A stretch of DNA of 64,000 nucleotides from Vibrio algicola. GTDB lineage: Bacteria; Pseudomonadota; Gammaproteobacteria; Enterobacterales; Vibrionaceae. Within the stretch, counting starts at the first letter, position 1; every line of letters begins with the position of its first letter. The notes under the pieces are model-generated. The model was not told the origin of the DNA, did not search any database, and was given only the letters and a program-made list of their open reading frames with translations. The position numbers and the translations under genes were made by a program. The stretch is from NCBI RefSeq assembly GCF_009601765.2, contig NZ_CP045700.1, positions 248,001 through 312,000 of the forward strand, given 5' to 3'. This document shows positions 26,520 to 35,718 of the stretch, piece after piece.

Positions 26520-28950
26520 TATCAAACGCATTTGTTGGGTATATTTAGCAACGCTTTCCTTTTCTGTACAAGCGGCAACGTGGTGGATCGAATTGCCAGT
26601 ACAGATAGAAGGAAAGGTGGTAACCCAATTAGAAATAGAAACAGATGGCATGACAGTAGAAAAACTGGATGTTGAACGAGTGACCAATGCGTTTAAAGGC
26701 TTGGTGAGTTCTGAGTTATTACAAAAAATAAGTAACCAAGAGCACGGTGATATCACAATCGAAGAATTGAATAGTTATGGTATTCATTTGAACTTCTCCC
26801 CACAAAACTTGCAATTTGATCTGACTCTTGATTCTGGTGCGATGGCGATGTCATCGTTAGATTTTGGCTATGACTATCAAGTACCCGATTATTCTTCCAG
26901 TGCTAATGTCACCTTTCAAAATGCGTTTAATTTTATCAATCGTTATGACTTCGAAGAGAAACTATCTGAAAATACGATTGAAATTACTGGCGCATTAAAT
27001 TTATTTGGTGTTTATGGTGCCAATCTCATTTGGAATGGCAACATTGACTTTTCTGGCGAAGGTGAAATAACCGAAAGCAGAGGCCCTGTCTTACTTTATT
27101 TTGATCAACCCCAAATCCCCATGCGTATTTCTATGGGGGAGATGGATACATCATCAACGAATAATTTATCTTCTATTACCATCACAGGGCTTTCTATTTC
27201 TCGTAGTCAAAATACGCTAAGACCCTTAGAAACGACGACAACGGCGCCAAATCAGGTTTTTGAATTAACGGAGTCTGCTGATGTTAGTATCTTAATTAAT
27301 GGTCGTTTATTTAATACAATTAAATTGCGTCCAGGTCGCTACTCATTAGATGATCTGCCTATTTCAAGTGGTGCGAATGACATATCATTAGTGATAAATT
27401 ATTTGTCTGGAAAACAAGAAATTAAAGAATTTAGTAATTTTTATTCGGCAGCGCCATTAGCCAAAGGGTTTGATGATTTTAATTTATCCACCGGAATAGT
27501 TTCTGACTACAGTAGTGATGGATTGAAAGCAACATACCAAGAAACATGGATTGCTTCAGGATTGTATCGTTATGGACTCACTGATGGGATAACCCTAGGT
27601 GCTATTAGTACTTATCATCCTGATGCTCAGATTGTCGGGCTTGACCTTGTATTCACATCTTCGTTAGGTACATTATCCCTAAGACCAAGTATCAATTTAT
27701 TATCTGAATCTATAAATGACAATCTAGCGCTCAAAGGTTTTGCTGGGGGAGATGAATCATTGGCATTAAGTGTAGATTACTCTCAGACATTTTTTGCAAC
27801 CACCACTTTTACCGGGACAGATATTCGATTGAATGCGAATTTCCTACAAAATTATTCTGCCCAACCATGGTTTTTAAATAGTGACCAATTCGACACCAGT
27901 AATACTTATATTGTCAGCATTGGTCAGGGTATCACTGAGCAACTAAGTTTAGATTTAAGTGGGCAGTATCAAGAATTGTACTTTTATAATGATACCTATA
28001 ATGGCAAGGCTTTATTATCTTTTCAATGGGATAGTTTAACCGCTAAAACGGGAATCGAGTATTATTCTGATTCTGAAAATTTCACGGCGGAAACCCGATA
28101 TATCTTTAACGTCACTTGGAGTGGAATGATTTCAGATTCATCTATTTATGGCTCATTATCTTATGATCAGAGAGGAAACTATACTCGAGCAGAACTGAGT
28201 TCGGATTCGGCTAAATATGTAGGCGATCTGGATGGTTCAGTTTCTTATACATACGTCGATAATAACTCTTCAGCTTCGGTTGAATCAAATTATATTGCGA
28301 ATCGGTTTAGAGGCAGAATGAACTATAATTATAAATTAAATCAGGATAAAGAGTCATCATCTTCGTTAACCAGTAATATATCGACGACTTTTGCTTTTGT
28401 TGATGGGCGAGTATCTTTATCTCCACAACCCATCGGAGCGCTTGCAATGGTTGATGTTCATGATTCTTTGACTGCGGATGTCTTAATTAACCCTTCAAGG
28501 GATGAATATGAAGGCGTTGCCAGTCGATATTTATCGACACATACGGCTTTAAGTTCGCATATAACAAGTAGAGTCATTATTGAATCACCAGACGCACAGG
28601 TTGGTTATAATTTAGGGAGTGGCTCGTACAATGTCACCCCTGGTAGTTTAACTGGGCATATACTAGAAGTCGGCTCTGATTTTTCTAATACCGTCATTGG
28701 GCAATTTATAGATCAAGATTCAAAGCCAATTGCATTGAAGGTTGGAAAGGCTTATCAGGGCGATCACTCGGTGAGTTTTTTTACTAATAGTAATGGCAGG
28801 TTTGCTTTAGAGGGGGTTTCAACCGGTATTTATAATGTCGAAGTCTCTTTTGACGGGCAAGTATTTAAAGGGAAATTGGATATCCAACCTGAATCTAATC
28901 TTTTGTATAGAGCAGGTACTGTTATCCTTCAACGGACTCAAGCTCCATAA
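26512..28950 (+). CDS. Outer-membrane usher protein
   Basis: A 812-residue usher. It has a signal peptide (cleavage after VQA), an N-terminal chaperone-binding domain opening with TWWIELPVQIEGK, a large beta-barrel of alternating strands (about 150-680) with a plug region around ILINGRLFNTIKLRPGRYSLDDLPISSGAND, and C-terminal plug-like beta-sandwich ending in GVSTGIYNVEVSFDGQ. Length fits archaic ushers (CsuD about 830). The GTG start overlaps the chaperone stop by eight bases and has no clear ribosome site, so translation is coupled. Confidence 0.87.
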   Translation: MNNIKRICWVYLATLSFSVQAATWWIELPVQIEGKVVTQLEIETDGMTVEKLDVERVTNAFKGLVSSELLQKISNQEHGDITIEELNSYGIHLNFSPQNLQFDLTLDSGAMAMSSLDFGYDYQVPDYSSSANVTFQNAFNFINRYDFEEKLSENTIEITGALNLFGVYGANLIWNGNIDFSGEGEITESRGPVLLYFDQPQIPMRISMGEMDTSSTNNLSSITITGLSISRSQNTLRPLETTTTAPNQVFELTESADVSILINGRLFNTIKLRPGRYSLDDLPISSGANDISLVINYLSGKQEIKEFSNFYSAAPLAKGFDDFNLSTGIVSDYSSDGLKATYQETWIASGLYRYGLTDGITLGAISTYHPDAQIVGLDLVFTSSLGTLSLRPSINLLSESINDNLALKGFAGGDESLALSVDYSQTFFATTTFTGTDIRLNANFLQNYSAQPWFLNSDQFDTSNTYIVSIGQGITEQLSLDLSGQYQELYFYNDTYNGKALLSFQWDSLTAKTGIEYYSDSENFTAETRYIFNVTWSGMISDSSIYGSLSYDQRGNYTRAELSSDSAKYVGDLDGSVSYTYVDNNSSASVESNYIANRFRGRMNYNYKLNQDKESSSSLTSNISTTFAFVDGRVSLSPQPIGALAMVDVHDSLTADVLINPSRDEYEGVASRYLSTHTALSSHITSRVIIESPDAQVGYNLGSGSYNVTPGSLTGHILEVGSDFSNTVIGQFIDQDSKPIALKVGKAYQGDHSVSFFTNSNGRFALEGVSTGIYNVEVSFDGQVFKGKLDIQPESNLLYRAGTVILQRTQAP

Positions 28951-28960
28951 GGGGGTAGAT

Positions 28961-29824
28961 ATGCATAATGTATTAAAAATTTTTGTTGTTATATTATTTT
29001 CTACTATGAGTATGAAAAGCTTGGCTCAATGTGAGGTTAATTGGAGTATTACCGAATCTCCTGTTGGAGTGATATTGCATCAAGGTAAATATGTTTTACC
29101 TGTCAAGGTTGTGGTGAATAGCACAAACGAAAGTTGTACGACTTACTTAGCTTTAAATGCTAAAAAAACAATTGTTTTCCGGTCTGGTCGAGATGCTTTT
29201 AAAGCTAAAATTCTAGATAATCAGATGAATAGGATACCTATTTGGAATGAAAAGTTCCTATTACCGTTAAAAGATAATGAAGCACATGTCTACCTTGTTC
29301 TTCGTTCACCATTTGAATTAATGCCAGGAAACTATTCTACATTCTTTGATTTTTTAATTTTTGATGCAAAAAAGAAAATAGTTAATACCTCTAGCGTATC
29401 ATCTCAAAGTGTCAGTTTTTCAGTTGAACCAGTTGCATCCGTACAAGTAAGAGGGAAAAGGCAAACCAATCATTATGGTAACTATGAAATTGATTTTGGT
29501 AATCTGTATAAAGGAAACACACAAAAAGTAATGCTATTATTTAACAGTAATACATTAACTCAAGTTTCTATTGAATCAAAGAACGGAGCATTAGTTAATG
29601 CCAGAAATAATGAATACCGCATTCATTATGAAGTGATGCTTGATGTGCGACAAAAATTTAAGTTTCAGCCGTCAAAATCAAATAAAACAGCAGTGTTTGA
29701 AAGGGTATCAGGGAAAGGCAAGAAGCTGGTTAAAATGCAAATGCGAATTTTAGATGACACTAAATCTGCACTTGCAGGTCAATATCAAGATAATTTAATT
29801 TTGACGATTGGACCTCAACTTTAA
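28961..29824 (+). CDS. Pilus tip / two-domain subunit
   Basis: A 287-residue protein with a signal peptide (cleavage near LAQ/C), an N-terminal domain (about 25-155) of unknown fold with two cysteines, and a C-terminal domain that ends AGQYQDNLILTIG, the same spore-coat-U-like donor strand found in the major pilin. Two-domain organisation and last position match the tip adhesin CsuE of archaic pili. A GGGGG stretch lies seven bases before the ATG. Adhesin role is inferred from position and layout; the ligand is unknown. Confidence 0.75.
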   Translation: MHNVLKIFVVILFSTMSMKSLAQCEVNWSITESPVGVILHQGKYVLPVKVVVNSTNESCTTYLALNAKKTIVFRSGRDAFKAKILDNQMNRIPIWNEKFLLPLKDNEAHVYLVLRSPFELMPGNYSTFFDFLIFDAKKKIVNTSSVSSQSVSFSVEPVASVQVRGKRQTNHYGNYEIDFGNLYKGNTQKVMLLFNSNTLTQVSIESKNGALVNARNNEYRIHYEVMLDVRQKFKFQPSKSNKTAVFERVSGKGKKLVKMQMRILDDTKSALAGQYQDNLILTIGPQL

Positions 29825-29872
29825 ATATTCAAAAGTGCTATTTTTGACAAGCTATTATTTAAGTTGGATATG

Positions 29873-29910
29873 AAAATGGCGTTAAATCAAAGGATTAACG
29901 CCATTTTTAA
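29873..29910. terminator. Bidirectional terminator between pilus operon and PhnA-domain gene
   Basis: Perfect 13-bp stem AAAATGGCGTTAA/TTAACGCCATTTT with flanking A and T runs, between convergent genes. Confidence 0.9.
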
Positions 29911-29928
29911 ATAAATGATTTGTTAGTT

Positions 29929-30498
29929 TTACTTCTTACGGCAGTACTCAGCAATTAAGTACATAGATTGACCGTTTGCTTTACCTGAAATCAAACGCGG
30001 ATCAGCGTCTAGGCTAATGTTACGAACGACAGTACCTTGTTTGATAATAGTTGAAGATCCTTTAACCGGTAAATCTTTAGTAACAGTCACATCATCACCT
30101 TTTTGAAGAACAACGCCATTGATATCGCGCGCTTTTTCTTCGTCTTCATCCATGCCGATTTCTGCCCAGTTTTTGGTTTCTTCTTCGATATACATCATAT
30201 CAAGCAACTCGTTAGCCCAAGTTTCACCTTGACGAGATAGGTTGGTCAGTTGACGCCAAGCCAGAACTTGCACTTGAGGTACCTGACTCCACATACTGTC
30301 ATTTAAGCAGCGCCAGTGGTTAACATCCATGCTTTCTGGTGACTCAACCTGTGCGCGGCAAGTACCACAAAGAATGGTAGCGTGATCGACAGTGATGTAT
30401 GTGTGAGGCGCTACAACAAAAGGAGCAAGATCAGAAGTAGAAGAGCAAAGCTCACATTTTGAGTCGCAACGAGCGAGTAAAGTCGATTCAGTTGACAT
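29929..30498 (-). CDS. PhnA domain-containing protein
   Basis: A 189-residue protein. The N terminus has a Cys4 zinc-ribbon-like pattern (CDSKCELCSS and, near residue 46, CGTCRAQ). The C-terminal half is the PhnA domain: DINGVVLQKGDDVTVTKDLPVKG followed by IKQGTVVRNISL and YLIAEYCRKK. Despite the name, PhnA-domain (YjdM-like) proteins are not shown to take part in phosphonate use, and their role is open. Size agrees with the long form common in gammaproteobacteria. It stands alone. Confidence 0.88.
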   Translation of the reverse strand: MSTESTLLARCDSKCELCSSTSDLAPFVVAPHTYITVDHATILCGTCRAQVESPESMDVNHWRCLNDSMWSQVPQVQVLAWRQLTNLSRQGETWANELLDMMYIEEETKNWAEIGMDEDEEKARDINGVVLQKGDDVTVTKDLPVKGSSTIIKQGTVVRNISLDADPRLISGKANGQSMYLIAEYCRKK

Positions 30499-30673
30499 AG
30501 ATATTCACCTAAAATTTATCGGGTTTGTTTTCAATCCGCTATTATCCATGTATCACTAAAGCACTTCAAGGCGAAAGATTTGTTAATGACAGTATGTATA
30601 AAGCTAGGTAGACGAATTGTTTTATTTGTGTAAAATTAGAGCGATAAACTTAAAGATAGAAGCAAGGAACACA

Positions 30674-30868
30674 ATGACCAAGCTAATATTTGGAATTATT
30701 TTGATTGCGATGGGGGTTGGTCTTGGTATTAAATATCAAGATCCAATCATGGATATGCTGAATTTAAGACAAGCAGAAGAAATTCAAGATGGCTATGAAG
30801 ATGCCAAAGATAGCTTACAGTCAGGTATGAGTTCATTGTCGGATACGGTGAGCCAATTAGCTCAATAA
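30674..30868 (+). CDS. Small single-pass membrane protein
   Basis: A 64-residue protein: an N-terminal membrane helix (LIFGIILIAMGVGLGI), then an acidic, amphipathic tail with heptad-like spacing (AEEIQDGYEDAKDSLQSGMSSLSDTVSQL). AAGGAAC precedes the ATG; an earlier non-ATG start is ignored. A strong terminator follows. I do not recognise the family. Confidence 0.65.
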   Translation: MTKLIFGIILIAMGVGLGIKYQDPIMDMLNLRQAEEIQDGYEDAKDSLQSGMSSLSDTVSQLAQ

Positions 30869-30912
30869 TACTTCCGATTAAGAAATAACATGACGGAAAA
30901 TGTCATTCACAA

Positions 30913-30946
30913 AAAAGAGACGTTGCTTAATCGTAACGTCTCTTTT
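30913..30946 (+). terminator. Terminator after the 64-residue protein gene
   Basis: Stem AAAAGAGACGTT/AACGTCTCTTTT with a ten-base loop and T run, just left of an insertion sequence. Confidence 0.88.
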
Positions 30947-30995
30947 TGTATCTAATGGTAATCCTCCCATTTCTAACTGTTGTTAAAAGTAGAAG

Positions 30996-31811
30996 TTAAG
31001 CGACCATCAATGGTGGTCTACCACCATTGGCTTTATGAGGCCGTTCATTATTATAAAACCAAAGCCAATTGGTTGCATAGTCTTGGACATCTTCCAATGA
31101 CTCGAAAATGTGCTTACTCACCCAACTGTATCGAATGGTTCGGTTATGCCTTTCAATATAAGCATTTTGTTGTGGATTCCCCGGTTGAATGTAATCAATC
31201 CGGATTCCATGTTGTTTTGCCCAGTTAGTAAATTCATGACTAATGAATTCAGGCCCATTATCACATCGGATAGCGATTGGTTTTAGGCGCCATTCTAGAA
31301 GTTGATCCAACGTGCGAATAACTCGTAAAGCAGGTAAAGAAAATCCTGCTTCAATTGCTAAACCTTCTCGACGATAGTCATCAATCACATTAAATAAACG
31401 GTAATTTCGGCCGTCCGATAACTGATCATGCATAAAATCTATAGACCAAACTTGATCAGACCGGAGCGGTTCCTTTAATGGTTCTGGTTTATTACGTTTT
31501 AATCTTCGACGCGGCTTAATACGAAGATTTAAGGCTAACTCACAGTAAATACGATAAACGCGTTTATGATTCCAACGATAGCCTTTTACATTACGTAAAT
31601 AGTCAAAGCACAAGCCAAACCCCCAATCACTTTGAGTTGATGTGAGTGAGATTAACCAATCAGCAATTAAATCATTTTTAGCACTCAGTTTAGGCTGATA
31701 TCGATAACAGGTTTCACTTACGTGAAACCATTCGCATGCTTTTTTAATACTGACTAAATGTTTCGCCACCGAACTCTGAGCCATAACACGACGCTCACAG
31801 GGCTTCACCAC
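30996..31811 (-). CDS. IS3-family transposase OrfB (DDE integrase domain)
   Basis: A 271-residue catalytic part. An N-terminal HTH_21-like region (about 20-90) leads to the rve integrase core with DDE residues in VWSIDFMHD (near residue 121), IRCDNGPEF (near 187) and AYIERHNRT (near 223), and a C-terminal [12 protein letters not shown] motif. It is normally made as an OrfAB fusion by -1 frameshifting at AAAAAAG (31811-31817 on this strand). No stop or frameshift defect is seen. Confidence 0.93.
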   Translation of the reverse strand: MVKPCERRVMAQSSVAKHLVSIKKACEWFHVSETCYRYQPKLSAKNDLIADWLISLTSTQSDWGFGLCFDYLRNVKGYRWNHKRVYRIYCELALNLRIKPRRRLKRNKPEPLKEPLRSDQVWSIDFMHDQLSDGRNYRLFNVIDDYRREGLAIEAGFSLPALRVIRTLDQLLEWRLKPIAIRCDNGPEFISHEFTNWAKQHGIRIDYIQPGNPQQNAYIERHNRTIRYSWVSKHIFESLEDVQDYATNWLWFYNNERPHKANGGRPPLMVA

Positions 31812-32071
31812 TTTTTTGACATAGCATCTTGAATAACTTCAGCTTTTAGCCGTTCTTCAGCATACATTTTTTTGAGTCGACGATTTTCATCTTCAAGCTC
31901 TTTTAATCGAGCCATTAACGAGGCATCCATACCACCATATTTTGCACGCCATTTATAAAAAGAAGCGTTACTCATTCCATGCTCACGACAAAGCTCAGGC
32001 ACAGGAGTGCCTGCTTCAGCTTGTTTTAGTATGGAGAGGATCTGACTGTCCGTGTATCGTGATTTTTTCAT
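31805..32071 (-). CDS. IS3-family transposase OrfA (HTH protein)
   Basis: An 88-residue protein: HTH domain ([38 protein letters not shown]) followed by a leucine zipper ([27 protein letters not shown]) that pairs monomers. The IS407-type opening is clear. It overlaps orfB, with a slippery heptamer near its 3' end for OrfAB production. Confidence 0.93.
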   Translation of the reverse strand: MKKSRYTDSQILSILKQAEAGTPVPELCREHGMSNASFYKWRAKYGGMDASLMARLKELEDENRRLKKMYAEERLKAEVIQDAMSKKW

Positions 32072-32151
32072 ATTGAATCTCCTACGTTTAGATTACGAGA
32101 AAATTCTACTTTTGCCAGCAGTTATTTTTCGGGGGGATTACCTAATCTCTA

Positions 32152-32412
32152 TTAATGGGCATTTTGTCCTGTGTGTGTAAACCCTTCATAAGCTAAAAAC
32201 ATGCCTAAGCCAATTGCTGGTAATAAAATCACAACATTTTTTAGAAAATCTAATTGACTATAAAAATTAATTGGATTGAGTAAATCAGGCGATTGGACAA
32301 GGTAATGATCTGGAGAACCAAGCATGGTAAGTATATACACTATTGCTGGGACACCAAAAATACCAAAGATGAACCCAACGACAGCTGCTAATATTTTATT
32401 TAACATATTCAT
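32152..32412 (-). CDS. Small membrane protein, two helices
   Basis: An 86-residue protein with hydrophobic helices ILAAVVGFIFGIFGVPAIVYIL and FLKNVVILLPAIGLGMFLAYE. GGGGGTGAT lies five bases before the ATG, a strong ribosome site. The stop codon lies nine bases from the right end of the IS, so the coding sequence seems to have escaped disruption, though its terminator may have been displaced. Function not recognised. Confidence 0.65.
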   Translation of the reverse strand: MNMLNKILAAVVGFIFGIFGVPAIVYILTMLGSPDHYLVQSPDLLNPINFYSQLDFLKNVVILLPAIGLGMFLAYEGFTHTGQNAH

Positions 32413-32725
32413 ATTATCACCCCCGCTTTTCAACACCATTATCGTTTTTATTGATGGCATCAATATACGACTGTCTTTAGTTGAAGAACTGTTGATTAGT
32501 CCATTTAATTTCTATGTTTTTTAGATTACTCCTGTTATAAAAAAGTAAATTCGGGATAGATCACAAAGGTTAGTTTCTATACAAAAAAGATCGGAGATTG
32601 GTCACAATCAGCGATCTTTTATCTATAAACATAGGTACATTTTCTACAGGTAAACTAATCTTAGTTAATCCAATCTAAGTGACATTAAGTATAGCTTATT
32701 GCTACAGATTGTTTGACATTCGGCG
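32413..32725. other. Intergenic region upstream of the two-helix membrane protein
   Basis: About 310 bp, AT-rich. Apart from one terminator-like hairpin near 32600, listed separately, I see no gene or known motif. Confidence 0.5.
32585..32622. terminator. Terminator-like hairpin
   Basis: Outer stem AAAAGATCG/CGATCTTTT with an inner GATTG/CAATC pair and flanking A and T runs. It probably ends transcription from the small lipoprotein gene on the minus strand. Confidence 0.65.
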
Positions 32726-32875
32726 TTATAAATTGCCGCCGATACCAATGCTAGGGTTGACATAGACTGGTCCAATTTTAAATGGCGCTCCAATGTCTAA
32801 ATTGGCATAAGGAGTACAAGAAGCCAAAAGTAATACAGTTGCTGTTAACGCAATAATTCGTTTTAAATTCTTCAT
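32726..32875 (-). CDS. Small lipoprotein (49 residues)
   Basis: A short protein with a lipoprotein signal: a basic start, the hydrophobic IIALTATVLLL core, and LASC as lipobox, followed by a 30-residue mature part rich in Gly, Pro and Ile (IGAPFKIGPVYVNPSIGIGG). The ATG overlaps the stop of the upstream VOC-domain gene as ATGA, so they were one operon. GGAGAG lies seven bases before the start. The mature sequence is unlike any domain I can name. Confidence 0.7.
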   Translation of the reverse strand: MKNLKRIIALTATVLLLASCTPYANLDIGAPFKIGPVYVNPSIGIGGNL

Positions 32876-33731
32876 TTTTTGCTCTCCTGTATGACAAAGC
32901 CTGCGCCAGCAGGATCACGGATGATGGCAACAGTACCATTGCGAACGGCTTTCGTTGGGGCCATTAATACCACGCCGCCATTTTGTTTTACTTTCTCAAT
33001 CGTCGTTTTTACATTATCGACTCTTATGTAGTTAACCCAAGTGGTACTGACATCAGCGTTAGGCTTTTTAACAAAACCAAAAGCAGGTTTGTTGTTAATC
33101 GTTAAATACTGATAACTATTTTTCGCCAGTGTTTTTTCACCGCTTTTATACTGCCCAAGTTGCTGATAAAACGCTTGGCTTTGCGCGACATCTTGGGTCC
33201 ACACTTCTTGCCACATCCAATTACCTGATTGTTTCGGCAGTGTAACTGGGTCGCCTGATACGGTATTGAGAACAGAGAATACGGCCCCTTGAGGATCTTG
33301 CAATACGGCAATATCACCACTACACACGTCCTTTTAAAGTGGTTTTCTTAATTAAGGTTTTGCCACCGGCTTTTTCTGACAAGCTTACGGTTTGGTCAAT
33401 ATTGTCAGTTGAAATAACCGGTAACCAATAGTTGGTATTGCTGTTCGCCGGCAGTTTTTCCATACCGGCAATGTATTGTTCTTGATATTGGATCAGGCTG
33501 TAATCATCGTTAATGGCTTCAAATTTCCAGCCAAAACATGTTGGTAAAAAGGTTTAACTTGCTCTGGATTGGTGGTTGCCAAATCGCGCCAAACAATCGT
33601 GCCGGGGGTTTTAACGCTACTATCGGTTAAAGCGGGAAAGGTCATGGATGGCGATCCACTACAAGCAGCAAGCAATAATGTTATTGCACCTGCAATGGGC
33701 AGTGAAAACCATTTTTTTGCCAGTATTTCAT
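32872..33731 (-). pseudogene. VOC (glyoxalase/bleomycin resistance-fold) lipoprotein, frameshifted
   Basis: Read through its breaks, this is one protein: a lipoprotein signal (ITLLLAACSGSP), then two VOC modules (TIVWRDLATTNPEQVKPFYQHV and NWMWQEVWTQDVAQSQAFYQQL), and AIIRDPAGAGFVIQ at the end. The frame is broken at three places, each in or next to a short homopolymer: an A7 run (33712-33718 as T on the plus strand), a shortened T run in HVFGW (33533-33536), and near the GG at 33330-33331. The second and third breaks are needed for any reading; the first may instead mean an alternative start. Confidence 0.8.
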
Positions 33732-33823
33732 TATGTCTGTCCTTGTTTGGTTAAAAATGTAATGGTTTAATGATCTTGGAGGGTTCTATAGCCTATAATT
33801 GACTGCAATATAGGAACCTAACT

Positions 33824-34144
33824 ATGAATATTAACACTCGAAAAAAACGACTAAATTACACACATAAACAAAAGCACGAGTACGCCAGATTGATGATTGA
33901 AGAGCATTATACCAATCAACAAATTATGGATATATCAGGCGCTGGCGCTACTGCGGTTGCTCGTTGGAAAAAGCAGTACATAGATGAACAGCGTGGTGAA
34001 TTCGCACCCGATAAAGTGCCTTTAGATGCCGATAAACGATTAATCGAAGAACTGAAAAAAGAGTTGGCAGAATCAAGAGAAGATGTTCGATTGTTAAAAA
34101 AAGCAACCGCCTTGTTCATACGCGACAATCCAAACTTGAAGTGA
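33824..34144 (+). CDS. IS3-family transposase OrfA of the degraded element
   Basis: A 106-residue HTH protein (NYTHKQKHEYARLMIEEHYTNQQIMDISGAGATAVARWKKQY) with a C-terminal leucine-zipper region (IEELKKELAESREDVRLLKKA). A7G at 34096-34103 could drive the -1 shift into orfB. The reading frame itself is intact. Confidence 0.88.
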   Translation: MNINTRKKRLNYTHKQKHEYARLMIEEHYTNQQIMDISGAGATAVARWKKQYIDEQRGEFAPDKVPLDADKRLIEELKKELAESREDVRLLKKATALFIRDNPNLK

Positions 34145-34989
34145 TTCAACAACTGAGCAAGGCAGAGCCTAAAATTTCTATTCAGAGATTATGTGGGCTG
34201 CTTGAGTTACCCATATCAAGCTATTACTACACGCCAGTGACTCGAGTTGCCGATGAGGTGCTCGGGAATAAAATGAAGACTATTTTCGAAGACACTTTTT
34301 ATTGTTATGGAAAGCGACGATTGGCTTTTGAGTTGAATAAAGAAGAATCCGTCACTGTTGGTTTATTTAAAACCGCTAGGCTAATGAAAACATTATAATT
34401 AGTCGCTAAGCGACCGAAGAAACCACACTATTATGCTCAGGGAAAAGAACGACCGACTACACCAAACTTATTAAAAAGAGCATTTAACCCGACTGATTTG
34501 AATACTCATTGGGTTGGCGATATTACGTTTATTCGCTCACATCAAGGTTGGAGCTATTTAGCCACAGTGATGGACTTGGCGAATCGAGAAATTGTTGGTT
34601 ATGCACTGTCGAAAACACCGGATGCCCAGTTGGCTAAACAAGCTTTAACGAATGCGATTGCTCAGCATAAACCAACAACGAAGGGGTTGATGTTTCACTC
34701 CGATCAGGGTGTACAATATACGGCAAAGTTATTCCAAGAAACGCTTCTCGATCACAACATGATACAAAGTATGAGTCGGCGAGGGTGTTGCTGGGACAAT
34801 GCCGTACAAGAACGATTCTTCCGCAATTTGAAAACGGAATATCTGAACGACCTAAGCTTCATCAATCACCCATCGGTGGTAACCGCCGTCGAACGGTATA
34901 TTAGCTTCTACAACTACAGACGATTGAACTCCGCGATTGATTATCTAACGCCAGTTCAAAAGCGCCAAGAATTACTAAAAGTGGCTTAG
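34141..34989 (+). pseudogene. IS3-family transposase OrfB, premature stop
   Basis: One continuous frame interrupted only by a TAA at 34396-34398. The first part carries the HTH_21 region (ISSYYYTP...YGKRRLAFELN); the second the rve core with WVGDITFIRS, MFHSDQGVQYT and the DNAVQERFFRNLKTEY glutamate, and the NYRRLNSAIDYLTP end. The stop separates the DNA-binding and catalytic regions, so transposition by this copy is unlikely. Confidence 0.9.
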
Positions 34990-35013
34990 AACTCCTACAG
35001 GATTGCTTGACCA

Positions 35014-35297
35014 TTACAAAAGAGCGAATCGAAGGAAGGGGTAAAAATAGTGTCATGTCGAAGATATTGAAATTATATGGGATTTTTTTGCTACGGGTAA
35101 CTGTTTTAATGTCGCTTACCTCAAATAGCGAGCAAATTTCCTATGTCACTTCAAATAAAGAGAATATTTCTTAAATAATGTAAGCACATGTATATTCATC
35201 AACTATTCTTAATTGTGATGGAAGCTGGTTGTTTTCTTTACCAAGTTAATACTAAAAGTAAAGTCAGCAACTTTCAAAACAATCAGGATCAGATGAG
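35014..35297. other. Intergenic region upstream of the cytochrome cluster
   Basis: About 280 bp, AT-rich. It should contain the promoter of the oxidase genes. I looked for an FNR box (TTGAT-N4-ATCAA) and did not find a convincing one. Confidence 0.45.
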
Positions 35298-35678
35298 ATG
35301 CGTATGTTTAAACAATTATGGTTAGTCAGTTTAGGGTTATTGGGTTTCGGAGTTATCCCAGCGACAGCTCAAGCGGATGAGCAATATGATACCGGCCAGA
35401 AAAAAGCCGCGGTTTGTATGACTTGTCACGGTAAAGCGGGGGTCTCAGATATCGCTATTTATCCTAACCTGCAAGGGCAGAAATTTGAGTATTTAGTCAC
35501 CACACTTAAAGCTTATAAACGACGTCAACGAACAGGGGGGCTTGCGTTAGTGATGTATGAACAAGCCGATAGCCTGACCGAGCAAGACATGAAAGACATT
35601 AGTTATTTCTTTTCCAAAGTCACTTCTCAATCCATATCAGAACCAACTCAATCCAAACCTGAACCTAGCGCACAATAG
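35298..35678 (+). CDS. Periplasmic monoheme cytochrome c
   Basis: A 126-residue class I cytochrome c: a signal peptide (cleavage after AQA), a heme site CMTCHGKAG near residue 40, and an axial-methionine region around LALVMYEQADSLTEQDMKDISYFF. The family resembles cytochrome c553 / c4-half proteins. A Ser/Pro/Glu-rich tail closes it. It lies 40 bp upstream of ccoN, so it is likely an electron donor to that oxidase. AGGATCAG precedes the ATG. Confidence 0.88.
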   Translation: MRMFKQLWLVSLGLLGFGVIPATAQADEQYDTGQKKAAVCMTCHGKAGVSDIAIYPNLQGQKFEYLVTTLKAYKRRQRTGGLALVMYEQADSLTEQDMKDISYFFSKVTSQSISEPTQSKPEPSAQ

Positions 35679-35718
35679 CGTTAAAACGTGATGGATGGAG
35701 ATAACAAGGAGGTGAACA

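Larger units (their letters stand above)
30957..32142 (-). mobile_element. IS3-family insertion sequence, IS407-like, apparently complete
   Basis: About 1.19 kb bounded by imperfect inverted repeats: the left end reads GGTAATCCTCCC and the right end, reversed, GGTAATCCCCCC, with further matches at TAACTG and AAAAGTAGAA inward. TAAT flanks both sides, a 4-bp target duplication as expected for the IS407 group. It holds overlapping orfA and orfB on the minus strand with a slippery A6G. All DDE residues are present, so it could be active. It lies between genes and breaks none. Confidence 0.88.
33800..35013 (+). mobile_element. Second IS3-family insertion sequence, degraded
   Basis: About 1.2 kb. 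The ends TGACTGCAATATAGGA and, reversed, TGGTCAAGCAATCCTGTAGGA are related and both begin with TG, giving a TG...CA element. No clear target duplication is visible. It contains orfA and a nonsense-mutated orfB on the plus strand, unrelated in detail to the IS407-like copy 1.7 kb away. It sits in the 5' region of the VOC pseudogene. Confidence 0.78.

Noticed and set aside
32152..32412. IS407-like element interrupting the two-helix membrane protein gene
   Set aside because: The stop codon of the gene precedes the IS end by nine bases, and the 4-bp duplication lies outside the coding sequence.
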